A DNA stretch of 22,012 nt from a virus. Below the pieces are notes generated by a model. The model was not told the origin of the DNA. It saw nothing but the letters and a program-made list of their open reading frames with translations, and ran no database searches. The DNA lies in the IMG/VR virus record IMGVR_UViG_3300025759_000792, positions 1 to 22,012 of that record; one strand, 5' to 3'. The position numbers and the translations under genes are program-made. Below, piece by piece: positions 1 to 5,712 of this stretch. How positions within the stretch are numbered: the stretch's first letter is position 1; each line of letters starts with the position of its first letter.

Positions 1-172
1 TGCTGTAGGGAAACTTATCCCTCGATTGTTTGCCCATGATGATATCTTCACCCTGTGAACCCATAGGTCTGCTTTCTAAATCTTCTTCATCTAATCCTAG
101 TAGGTCTACCAGCATCTGCCTGAACTTCTGCTGTAATAACCTACCCTTTTGTTTTGCTGATTGTGGCCTCAT
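1..172 (-). CDS. Probable PD-(D/E)XK / resolvase-like nuclease, N-terminal part (cut by window edge)
   Basis: A 57-codon open frame starts with ATG at 172 and runs off the left edge without a stop. It begins MRPQSAKQKGRLLQ and continues through MGSQGEDI to RDKFPYS. A basic Lys/Arg N-terminus, then a 'MGxxGEDI' segment and a 'FPYS' segment is the pattern I recall from phage endonucleases with a PD-(D/E)XK or Holliday-junction-resolvase-like fold, where the acidic residue of GED is part of the active site. The catalytic E-x-K should lie just beyond the edge. The start is supported by AAGGA a few bases upstream (complement of about 179-183), and it follows the primase stop by 12 bases, so the two genes are probably cotranscribed. 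A nuclease next to a primase-helicase fits processing of replication or recombination junctions. The assignment is from a short remembered pattern and the domain is incomplete. Confidence 0.6.
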   Translation of the reverse strand, partial: MRPQSAKQKGRLLQQKFRQMLVDLLGLDEEDLESRPMGSQGEDIIMGKQSRDKFPYS

Positions 173-184
173 GTATTGTCCTTA

Positions 185-2302
185 TTAAAATGGTGATTCC
201 TCCCATACTGATTTATCTTCAGGTAAGTCCACCAAGCTGACATCATACACCTTCTTACCGTTTGTCTTCCTAGGCTCTATGCCATGGTCTGTTAATACTC
301 TGCTTGCATCCTTGAAGTCTATGTTGCGAGGATTGCGTATACCCAATGCTCGTAATAAAGCAGTGAGTTGCCATGCTATCTTCTCTGTATCCAATGCATC
401 AAAGTCTACATGTTGCAGTAATAAGTCCTCGACAGCACCTTGAGTCCTGAATCCCTCGTTAGACTCTTGGAGCATCTCTCGTTCTTCTGTTGTCAGATAC
501 CAATTCTTTACACCCGGCTGATAGAGTGTTGCCTTTACCTCAGCCCACATCTGTTGCATGTCGATGCCGTGGTGTGGGTCGATGTCTGTCACCTTGATAC
601 ACCAGAACCTTCTGTTACCACTACCGTCCATTAAGAACTCTGGCTCATTGACCGATGCAAAGAAAGCTGTGCGTCTTTGATAATTAGTAAAGCTTCTGTC
701 GTAAGGCAAACGCATTTCATCAGACCTTGATGTGATAAACGCCTTCAACTGATTGATGTCTGCTTTCTTAAAGGTAGACTCCAGCTCTCCTAGCTCTACT
801 ATCCAATGACTGACTGCTTTTTTTACTGAGTCTTTATCTTTAGGGTCAAGCGTTGCACCTTCACACAGCCAACCCCTGTTAAAATCCGCCAATCGCTTAA
901 ACCACAGCGTCTTCCCTAATCCCTGTGACCCTTGGAACACTAACAGTCCTTCTAATGCCACGCCACCTTCCTCAAAAGCAGCGGCCACACATGAAAGCAA
1001 CCACTTCTTCATCAACATGTTCTTTAAGGTAACGTCCTTGCTTTTGACCGTGTTGCAGAAGTCATCGATTCTACTAACACCGTCCCAAGGCTTTGAGTCT
1101 ATCCACTGTGCAACCGGGTTGACTTCTTTGGCTATTATTTTCATAGCATCTCTGACTCGTTGATGCGGTACAAAGTTCTTGATACATAAGTTCTCTACTT
1201 CTACCAAGAGTGCCTCATCTTTTAAATCGCTAATCGGCTTGAAGTTGGGTATCTCTATGTCGATGCGTTTTTTAATCACATCGTAATAACATTCAATCCC
1301 ATGACTCTTCATCAATGCTTCATAGTTATCAGTAGTAGCCATAATCCTGCCGTTGGATGTTTTCTCAAACTCTACCAACTCTGGAACCTCTACCTTCTTC
1401 TCTATTAACTCACCGCTAATCGCCATTTGGTCGTTGAAGTCCATGCCTTCTTCTTCAGGCATGACTACTTCTGCGTTTGTTATTTGTGCTGCAGCGATAG
1501 CTTTATCTTTACCAACATCGTTCTCATCGTTGTCTGCATAGATGATAAATTCTTTATTCGGTAATGCTTCTGACAGCTTCTTTGATACGCTGAGCATATT
1601 ACCTGCGTTAAAGCATACTATCATCGGTATTTGCTTTTGTTCGTAAACCGTCATACAAGTCGCATAGCCCTCACCTATACCAACCTTTGTTGCTTCTTTT
1701 AAATGTTTGGTTCCTACTATAAAGAAACAACCGCCTGTTTTACCACCGCTAAGAAATCGTTTACCGCCATTGGTATCAATCATCTGCAGGCTCCACAGCT
1801 TACCTGTCTCATCCATGATTGGGATAATCAGCTTACCCTTATATTCTCGTAAAGAATGGGATGCAACACCCTTACTAAGTAAGTACGGATGAGAGTCGCA
1901 GGGCAGTGCTACATCCCAAATCATTTTGGCTTTTTCTGATACCTTCAGCCATTTTTGTTCTTGGTCTAATCGTGCTTCTTCTTTGAATCGTGCTAAGGCT
2001 TCTGTGTCTACCTTTCCTGCCTTAACCCCTGACATTTTAAAGTTGTGCGTCTGTCCTGTTCGATAATCAGACGCAAATCCAACAGGTGTGCCGTAGTTGT
2101 CATAAAAAGCATAGTAGCCAGATAAGGCTCGTTTGTTGTTTATAACCGTGTAGGCTCTTTGGGGTTTGACCGGATTGATTTCTACCGGGTCTTTGCGTTC
2201 TAATCCGTGGTTCTCTAAAAACCTCTCAAACCTATGTATTGCATCGGTTGTGAGTGGTTTTGTAAAATCTTTATTATTGCCCTGTACATTTTTTATTCCC
2301 AT
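185..2302 (-). CDS. TOPRIM primase fused to VirE-type (SF3-like) helicase
   Basis: This 705-aa protein probably primes replication and unwinds DNA at the phage fork. The N-terminal half holds a TOPRIM domain: Glu211 in GEGYAT and the DND triad at 257-259 would bind catalytic metal. The C-terminal half matches virulence-associated-E/D5-like ATPases: Walker A GSQGLGKT at 458-465, an acidic Walker B-like strand around 501-508 (IVELGELE), and the SGNRRFW signature at 561-567 that supplies basic residues in this family. No CHC2-type zinc finger with cysteines is visible at the N-terminus. The ATG at 2302 is preceded by a GAGAGAG purine tract. It diverges from the SSB/exonuclease block. The extreme C-terminus, EESPF, resembles an SSB acidic tip. 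Enzyme class is confident; whether priming activity is retained is inferred from TOPRIM residues. Confidence 0.9.
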   Translation of the reverse strand: MGIKNVQGNNKDFTKPLTTDAIHRFERFLENHGLERKDPVEINPVKPQRAYTVINNKRALSGYYAFYDNYGTPVGFASDYRTGQTHNFKMSGVKAGKVDTEALARFKEEARLDQEQKWLKVSEKAKMIWDVALPCDSHPYLLSKGVASHSLREYKGKLIIPIMDETGKLWSLQMIDTNGGKRFLSGGKTGGCFFIVGTKHLKEATKVGIGEGYATCMTVYEQKQIPMIVCFNAGNMLSVSKKLSEALPNKEFIIYADNDENDVGKDKAIAAAQITNAEVVMPEEEGMDFNDQMAISGELIEKKVEVPELVEFEKTSNGRIMATTDNYEALMKSHGIECYYDVIKKRIDIEIPNFKPISDLKDEALLVEVENLCIKNFVPHQRVRDAMKIIAKEVNPVAQWIDSKPWDGVSRIDDFCNTVKSKDVTLKNMLMKKWLLSCVAAAFEEGGVALEGLLVFQGSQGLGKTLWFKRLADFNRGWLCEGATLDPKDKDSVKKAVSHWIVELGELESTFKKADINQLKAFITSRSDEMRLPYDRSFTNYQRRTAFFASVNEPEFLMDGSGNRRFWCIKVTDIDPHHGIDMQQMWAEVKATLYQPGVKNWYLTTEEREMLQESNEGFRTQGAVEDLLLQHVDFDALDTEKIAWQLTALLRALGIRNPRNIDFKDASRVLTDHGIEPRKTNGKKVYDVSLVDLPEDKSVWEESPF

Positions 2303-2319
2303 ACTTGCTCTCTCATCTT

Positions 2320-2364
2320 TTATTCTATATTATGTTCTATTGAATACCTTACAATATAGAATAA
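2320..2364. promoter_or_regulatory. 12-bp inverted repeat between divergent replication genes
   Basis: TTATTCTATATT at 2320-2331 and its exact complement AATATAGAATAA at 2353-2364 flank a 21-base spacer in the 115-base gap between the primase-helicase (minus) and the SSB-like gene (plus). On the minus strand a TTGTAA box (2349-2354) and a TAATAT box (2327-2332) lie 16 bases apart, so the primase promoter could sit inside the dyad. The arrangement suits a shared operator, but the region is very AT-rich and the repeat could be chance. Confidence 0.4.
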
Positions 2365-2417
2365 TGTGAGGGAGATAACAAGAACTTTATAAATATTTTT
2401 TATTACAGGAGATAATT

Positions 2418-3089
2418 ATGGCACTAACAATTAGTGAATCAGGTGGAGGAACCTTCGAACAAGCACCCAAAGGTATGCACAATGCAACCTGTTACAGGCT
2501 TGTTGATGTGGGAACACATGAAGAAACCTTTGAGGGGGAATCTAAAAAACGACACAGCATTTTTATTTATTGGGAGCTGAACGATGCCAAGATGGAAGAC
2601 GGACAACCCTTTTCTATCATGAAGCAATACACGCTGTCTTTAAATGAAAAGTCTGCACTTTATAAAGACTTATGTGCATGGCGTAAAAAACAATTTACCC
2701 AAGAAGAGTTAGGCGGCTTTGACTTAACTAATATTCTTGGTGTGACCTGTGATTTAGATATCGGTGAGACTAGCACAGGTAAATCCAAAGTGGTTGCCGT
2801 TTATAGTCCTGACGGTGGTGCAAAGAAGGCACCGACAGTCAATGAGCAGATTGCTTTCGATATCGATGAATACGTTGCAGGCAACAAAGACATGATTGGG
2901 CTTTGGGTAGATTTACCTGCGTGGATTCAAACAAAAATTGATGAGTCTTTTGAAGTAAAAGCAAGAGACAGCAAAAGAGCAGCAGAAAAACCAAGCGGTG
3001 ACTTTGAATCCTTAGAGTCTTTGAGTGAAGAGAAAGATAAGATGTTCCCTTCTCCTGAAGAACTTAAAGAAGACGACTTACCCTTTTAA
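2418..3089 (+). CDS. Phage single-stranded-DNA-binding-like protein (OB-fold type) with SSB acidic tail
   Basis: A 223-aa protein that resembles SSB-like proteins found beside phage exonuclease genes. Residues about 15-135 are the folded part, with beta-rich segments such as HSIFIYWEL (46-54) and SIMKQYTLSL (66-75). From about residue 180 the chain becomes Lys/Glu/Ser-rich and low complexity, and it ends in KEDDLPF. That ending closely parallels the DDDIPF tip by which bacterial SSB recruits repair and replication partners. Start: AGGAG about six bases before the ATG. The exonuclease follows after 81 bases, which supports a single-strand-annealing or end-processing recombination role. I did not see a sequence motif that alone proves ssDNA binding; tail and context carry the call. 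Confidence 0.75.
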   Translation: MALTISESGGGTFEQAPKGMHNATCYRLVDVGTHEETFEGESKKRHSIFIYWELNDAKMEDGQPFSIMKQYTLSLNEKSALYKDLCAWRKKQFTQEELGGFDLTNILGVTCDLDIGETSTGKSKVVAVYSPDGGAKKAPTVNEQIAFDIDEYVAGNKDMIGLWVDLPAWIQTKIDESFEVKARDSKRAAEKPSGDFESLESLSEEKDKMFPSPEELKEDDLPF

Positions 3090-3170
3090 CAGTTTGGCTG
3101 TTGGGTTCGCCATTTTTCATATTTTTTTATGGACTCCTATTTATTGTGAATCTGACAGCCTTTTAATATT

Positions 3171-3980
3171 ATGAATAATATAGTTGAATTAAAAATCAAA
3201 ACAGAAATCAAAGAAGGCGTGTACCAAGACATGCCTTTTTCTCAGTACAACGAATTAGATGCTATTAGGTCACACGACTTAACATCTTTTACCAAAGACC
3301 CTTACACTTGGAAGTATGAAGAAAAGCCAGATAGCGAAGCTTCATTCTTTGTTGAGGGTAGATTGCAACATTGTTTATTTTTAGAGCCACACGTCTTTCA
3401 CGATGAGTTTGTGGTTGCACCAAAAGTAGATAGAAGAACCAAAGCTGGTAAGGCTGAATACGAAGACTTCCTTGCTTCAGTGAACGATAGAAGTGTCGTA
3501 ACCCAAGATTTATACGATGCATGTCAAGAGAGAGTTGAGGTCTTAGATGCCTTTAGACCACAAGCCAAAGACTCTACTGAAGTTAGTATTGTCTTTGATT
3601 ATTACGGCAATCGCTGTAAAGCCCGGTTCGATATGATACAAAACAATGTGATAGTAGACCTGAAGACCTGCCGTGACGCTAGTCCCAAAGGTTTCAAACA
3701 AGCCATCAAGTCTTATGGTTATCACCAACAGGCCGCTTTTTATCTTGATGCTGCAGCTTCTGCAGGTATGACAGAGGTAGACAGGTTTCACTTTCTAGCC
3801 ATATCTAAACAGCACCCCTATCCTTATGCTGTCTATGAGCTAAGCGATGAAGCCATTGAATACGGCAGAGCTTTGAACGAGAAAGCAATCGACCAGATGA
3901 AGTTTTGTGAGCAGACAGGTATCTATACACCTTTTAACTTACACAACAAAATCATTGAGATAGGTATTAGTGATTTGTAA
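3171..3980 (+). CDS. RecE-like PD-(D/E)XK exonuclease (exodeoxyribonuclease VIII type)
   Basis: This 269-aa protein has the layout of the RecE C-terminal nuclease domain, which degrades the 5' strand of duplex DNA for recombination. Visible motifs are the N-terminal EGVYQDMPFSQYN entry (15-27), SHDLTSF (34-40), the conserved histidine in EGRLQH (62-67), Glu137, Asp154 in KARFD, the DLK triad (Asp163-Lys165), and a downstream QxxxY-like helix (Q187 AAFY 191). The ATG at 3171 lacks an obvious Shine-Dalgarno, but the conserved domain begins before the next Met (residue 21), so the upstream start is kept. The SSB-like partner is immediately upstream. No RecT-type annealase is seen in this window, so the SSB-like protein or a gene elsewhere may fill that role. 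Confidence 0.85.
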   Translation: MNNIVELKIKTEIKEGVYQDMPFSQYNELDAIRSHDLTSFTKDPYTWKYEEKPDSEASFFVEGRLQHCLFLEPHVFHDEFVVAPKVDRRTKAGKAEYEDFLASVNDRSVVTQDLYDACQERVEVLDAFRPQAKDSTEVSIVFDYYGNRCKARFDMIQNNVIVDLKTCRDASPKGFKQAIKSYGYHQQAAFYLDAAASAGMTEVDRFHFLAISKQHPYPYAVYELSDEAIEYGRALNEKAIDQMKFCEQTGIYTPFNLHNKIIEIGISDL

Positions 3981-3986
3981 GGAGAA

Positions 3987-4032
3987 GAGCTTGAGTCCCA
4001 TAAGTCCCCCCCACCAAGGATTACTCAAGCTC
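3987..4032 (+). promoter_or_regulatory. Long-loop hairpin over the start of the 91-aa gene's leader
   Basis: GAGCTTGAGT (3987-3996) is exactly complementary to ACTCAAGCTC (4023-4032), giving a 10-bp stem with a 26-base, C-rich loop. It begins three bases after a strong ribosome-binding sequence (AAGGAG, 3979-3984) and buries a TTG start codon at 3991. No U-run follows, so it is not a standard terminator. It could control translation of the downstream gene or stimulate frameshifting, but this is inference. Confidence 0.45.
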
Positions 4033-4047
4033 AGACCCTGCTTGTGA
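3991..4047 (+). CDS. Possible 18-aa leader ORF, or the true 5' end of the next gene
   Basis: TTG at 3991 lies six bases after GGAG (3981-3984), an ideal ribosome-binding distance, and opens an 18-codon frame (MSPISPPHQGLLKLRPCL). Its TGA (4045-4047) overlaps the GTG start of the 91-aa gene in the form GTGA, the classic geometry for translational coupling. It also contains a run of seven C (4006-4012). A -1 slip there would enter the 91-aa frame and give one protein of about 109 aa. A miscounted C run would look identical. Whether it is a leader, the first part of a frameshifted gene, or an assembly artefact cannot be decided here. Confidence 0.4.
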   Translation: MSPISPPHQGLLKLRPCL

Positions 4048-4319
4048 AAGCACCAGAACACGACCACATGTATTGGGCAGAACAGGCTGCTCAATACAAC
4101 ACCCAAGCAGAACGAGAAGACTTCTTAAAGTCTGAAGGCTTTACCAACCAACAACGTATTGATTGTATCTTGCACCTAGCTGTAAGTTACTTACCTGCTC
4201 GTATGTACAATCTGTCAAATAAATTAATTGCCGCTGCTTGGCACGACCTGCCAAATGATACTGCAAAGACTATGTTCGCTGTGGGTATAAAATCTTATAA
4301 AAGAAAGTACAACACATAG
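4044..4319 (+). CDS. Small protein of unknown function downstream of the exonuclease
   Basis: A 91-aa protein from a GTG start at 4044. I do not recognise the family. It is predicted mostly helical, with aromatic and charged segments such as HMYWAEQAAQYN (8-19) and a C-terminus rich in Lys and Tyr. No Shine-Dalgarno precedes the GTG; the only good one lies before TTG 3991. Translation therefore probably depends on coupling from the leader ORF or on frameshifting at the C7 run. The frame is open back to the exonuclease stop codon (the two are in the same frame). It is the last plus-strand gene of the recombination block and its position suggests an accessory role in recombination. Its stop codon lies within a second stem-loop (4312-4354). 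Confidence 0.65.
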   Translation: MKAPEHDHMYWAEQAAQYNTQAEREDFLKSEGFTNQQRIDCILHLAVSYLPARMYNLSNKLIAAAWHDLPNDTAKTMFAVGIKSYKRKYNT

Positions 4320-4354
4320 TCGGAAATAATGAATGAAAAAAAAGAACTATGTGT
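4312..4354. other. 9-bp inverted repeat at the convergent junction
   Basis: ACACATAGT (4312-4320) and ACTATGTGT (4346-4354) are exact complements around a 25-base loop that contains eight A in a row (4336-4343). It includes the TAG stop of the 91-aa gene and lies between convergent operons. On the minus strand the A run reads as U8, but inside the loop rather than after the stem, so it is not a canonical terminator in either direction. It may still act as an mRNA 3'-end structure. Confidence 0.35.
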
Positions 4355-4415
4355 CGCACCTTCATCACATGCTTATGGAATGAGCTGTGATTTTAACTGT
4401 TTTCCTCTGCAATAA
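4329..4415 (+). CDS. Doubtful 28-aa ORF
   Basis: ATG at 4329 opens a 28-codon frame with three cysteines (Cys8, Cys20, Cys24) and a weak GGA upstream. It fills the gap after the 91-aa gene and overlaps the 3' end of the opposing 76-aa gene by 23 bases. Cys residues could bind metal, but the length, the weak ribosome site and the overlap make it a marginal candidate. Confidence 0.2.
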   Translation: MNEKKELCVAPSSHAYGMSCDFNCFPLQ

Positions 4416-4623
4416 TAATTGCACCATCCACTTTGATGTCAGTAAAGTTTAAGCCACTGACCTCTTCCTTGTTGACTTTAAATATTACATCACGAACCAA
4501 CAACCTCATCAATGCTGCCTTTTGATACAAGTTTAATCTTGCATAGGTTTCTATAATTTCCTCTCCTGTAAGTCTACTTGCGTTTTGCAAGACATCCTCA
4601 CCTTTCTTTTTGAATAATGACAT
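4393..4623 (-). CDS. Small cassette protein 8 (76 aa), unknown
   Basis: Last gene of the eight-gene minus-strand cassette. ATG at 4623 follows an AGAGG ribosome site and overlaps the end of the 48-aa gene by 26 bases. The N-terminus is basic (MSLFKKKGEDV) and a helical stretch (about residues 19-45, including ARLNLYQKAALMRLLVRDVI) precedes a beta-like C-terminus ending in acidic residues (DGAIIIAEENS). I do not recognise it. Its place at the promoter-distal end, together with the absence of any enzyme motif, fits a small binding protein, but no function can be assigned. Confidence 0.75.
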   Translation of the reverse strand: MSLFKKKGEDVLQNASRLTGEEIIETYARLNLYQKAALMRLLVRDVIFKVNKEEVSGLNFTDIKVDGAIIIAEENS

Positions 4624-4744
4624 GTTTCCTCTCTATTTTATTTTTTTTGTTTATCTCTTGTATCTTTTCAAGATGCTCTAGTATTCTGAACTCTTTTTCT
4701 AACTGCTCGTTTACTAATTCTTGTTTTTCCTTTTCTGTTCTCAT
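4598..4744 (-). CDS. Small cassette protein 7 (48 aa), predicted coiled coil
   Basis: I chose ATG at 4744 because AGGAG (complement of 4749-4753) lies at ideal spacing and the codon forms an ATGA overlap with the stop of the preceding 28-aa gene. A TTG further upstream would extend the frame but has no ribosome site and would overlap the membrane-peptide gene. The product is almost entirely charged and helical (EKEKQELVNEQLEKEFRILE), with hydrophobic residues spaced like a short coiled coil, so it may dimerise or bind a partner. Function unknown. Confidence 0.7.
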   Translation of the reverse strand: MRTEKEKQELVNEQLEKEFRILEHLEKIQEINKKNKIERKHVIIQKER

Positions 4745-4827
4745 AATACTCCTATTATATAGATAACCATGCCACATGTAAGCAATGCAAAGACCGAAGT
4801 CCAATACATCTTCTCGTCATCTCTCAT
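4741..4827 (-). CDS. Small cassette protein 6 (28 aa), single-pass membrane peptide
   Basis: ATG at 4827, with AGGGAG nine bases upstream, encodes a short charged head (MRDDEKMYW) followed by a hydrophobic segment of about 19 residues (TSVFALLTCGMVIYIIGVL) reaching the C-terminus. This is a single transmembrane helix with an acidic/basic N-terminus, probably N-in. Its TGA overlaps the next ATG (ATGA) and its start overlaps the previous gene's end by 11 bases. That coupling is the main evidence it is translated. It could be a pinholin-like peptide, a host membrane-protein inhibitor or a superinfection factor; nothing in the sequence separates these. Confidence 0.65.
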   Translation of the reverse strand: MRDDEKMYWTSVFALLTCGMVIYIIGVL

Positions 4828-4981
4828 GGTTGTTGTTCTCCCTAATATCATTAGCCATGTTCAGCCAATCGACATCTATCTCGTCCTTTTTGTTGTCAAT
4901 TCTGTACATGACGAAAGCATAGAACTCTCGCCATGTGTTATCAATCCAACGGTCTAGTCTTTGGAAGAAAGCTTTTATCAT
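4817..4981 (-). CDS. Small cassette protein 5 (54 aa), amphipathic
   Basis: ATG at 4981 lies inside ATGA with the TGA of the 111-aa gene and is preceded by a near-perfect GGAGG. The 54-aa product starts with an aromatic, amphipathic helix (MIKAFFQRLDRWIDNTWREF) and becomes acidic in the middle. Three Trp and four Phe in the chain suggest a protein- or membrane-surface-binding peptide. It is too short for a catalytic domain. I do not recognise it; the coupled start and strong ribosome site make it a confident gene despite its size. Confidence 0.75.
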   Translation of the reverse strand: MIKAFFQRLDRWIDNTWREFYAFVMYRIDNKKDEIDVDWLNMANDIRENNNHER

Positions 4982-5313
4982 GCTACCTCCAACATTGAAT
5001 CAATATATTTAGCCACTATCTCTTCTCCCACTATGTAAGTGTACATGTTGACTATCTGCTCAGGATTGCTGAAGTCTGTCAGCACTTGACCAAAGTTATT
5101 GTCCTCGTATGCTTTTATAATATCGATGACATTAAAAGCTTCAGCACCTAACCACTTCCTAGCTTTCTCTGTGCCTATGATGTAATAGTCTTGGTTAAAC
5201 GCCATGTCATGCAGTTCATCAAGCCACCTGTTAGGATAGTTCTCGACAAGGTAATCTTTGTTCTCTGCAAGAAAGTTATCAAAGTGTGCCTGTATCTCTT
5301 CTTGCTTAAACAT
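4978..5313 (-). CDS. Small cassette protein 4 (111 aa), conserved acidic phage protein
   Basis: ATG at 5313 follows GGGAG by seven bases and overlaps the preceding gene by eight bases. The product is acidic and predicted helical, with a central DELHDMAFNQDYYIIG segment (residues 32-47), then KARKWLG, a DNNFGQVLTDFSNPEQ stretch, and a hydrophobic helix NMYTYIVGEEIV. From memory the same pattern (LHxxxFNxDYYIIGxxxAxxWL ... DNFGExxTDLxxxExVxNMxAYIxGEE) recurs in hypothetical proteins of many phages, marine ones included, so it looks like a real conserved family without a known function. It is the longest product of the cassette and the best one to search for homologues. Confidence 0.8.
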   Translation of the reverse strand: MFKQEEIQAHFDNFLAENKDYLVENYPNRWLDELHDMAFNQDYYIIGTEKARKWLGAEAFNVIDIIKAYEDNNFGQVLTDFSNPEQIVNMYTYIVGEEIVAKYIDSMLEVA

Positions 5314-5569
5314 TGGCTACTCCCTGTGCATATTTAATAGCTTGATAGATATTCTGTGCTTCTTGGTCATCGAATGTTTTAAAAGGTATTTTCTTTTCAA
5401 AGCGACCTGAAAAACCTTCTACCAATTTGATATCGTCACCTATACCATCTTCAAACTTTCTGATGATAAGTCTTTTACCTTCGTTGCTCTTGGTGAAGTA
5501 GATGGTAGTTAATTTACATTTCTTACCTAAATACTTTACATCTTTGGTTGTTGTTTTTACTGCTTCCAT
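5306..5569 (-). CDS. Small cassette protein 3 (87 aa), beta-rich, unknown
   Basis: ATG at 5569 shares its A with the TAA of the gene before it (TAATG) and has GGAGATGA upstream. The 87-aa product has alternating hydrophobic residues suggestive of beta strands (KLTTIYFT, KRLIIRKF, DDIKLVEGF) and a C-terminal helix (DDQEAQNIYQAIKYAQG). The opening YLGKKCKLTTI (14-24) resembles FLGKKVKYKKE (31-41) of the first gene in the cassette, so the two may share an ancestral strand or fold. No enzyme motif seen. Confidence 0.75.
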   Translation of the reverse strand: MEAVKTTTKDVKYLGKKCKLTTIYFTKSNEGKRLIIRKFEDGIGDDIKLVEGFSGRFEKKIPFKTFDDQEAQNIYQAIKYAQGVANV

Positions 5570-5712
5570 TATCTCATCTCCTTATTTTTTTGGTCTGTTT
5601 TTTCTATGTAGTCAAGTTCAGCTTGAGTAAAGACATTCCACAGATACATCACTTGCTCTTCTGTATAACTGTCTAGTTCTCTTTTTCTTTCTTCTGTAAG
5701 TATTGTTCTCAT
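5569..5712 (-). CDS. Small cassette protein 2 (47 aa), unknown
   Basis: This short gene fills the 142-base space between two longer genes and is tied to both by TAATG overlaps: its ATG (5712-5710) shares a base with the upstream TAA, and its TAA (5571-5569) shares a base with the downstream ATG. GAGG precedes the start. The product (MRTILTEERKRELDSYTEEQ, then VMYLWNVFTQAELDYIEK) is a charged two-helix peptide. No family recognised. The double coupling is strong evidence of translation. Confidence 0.72.
   Translation of the reverse strand: MRTILTEERKRELDSYTEEQVMYLWNVFTQAELDYIEKTDQKNKEMR

Noticed and set aside
3096-3166. Possible terminator between the SSB-like and exonuclease genes (GGCTGT ... 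ACAGCC followed by TTTT)
   Set aside because: Only a 6-bp stem with a loop of about 53 bases; too weak for an intrinsic terminator, and cotranscription of the two genes is more likely.
4754-4759. TATAAT on the minus strand just before the 48-aa gene
   Set aside because: It overlaps the coding sequence of the 28-aa gene and abuts the ribosome site, so transcripts from it would lack that site; no -35 box is seen.
4598-4804. Longer 68-residue version of the 48-aa cassette protein starting at TTG 4804
   Set aside because: The upstream TTG has no ribosome site and the extra 20 residues overlap the coding frame of the 28-aa membrane peptide; ATG 4744 has an ideal AGGAG and an ATGA overlap.
4769-4957. 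Plus-strand 62-codon frame
   Set aside because: It lies opposite the coupled minus-strand 54- and 28-aa genes, which have ribosome sites and overlapping starts; the plus frame has no such support.
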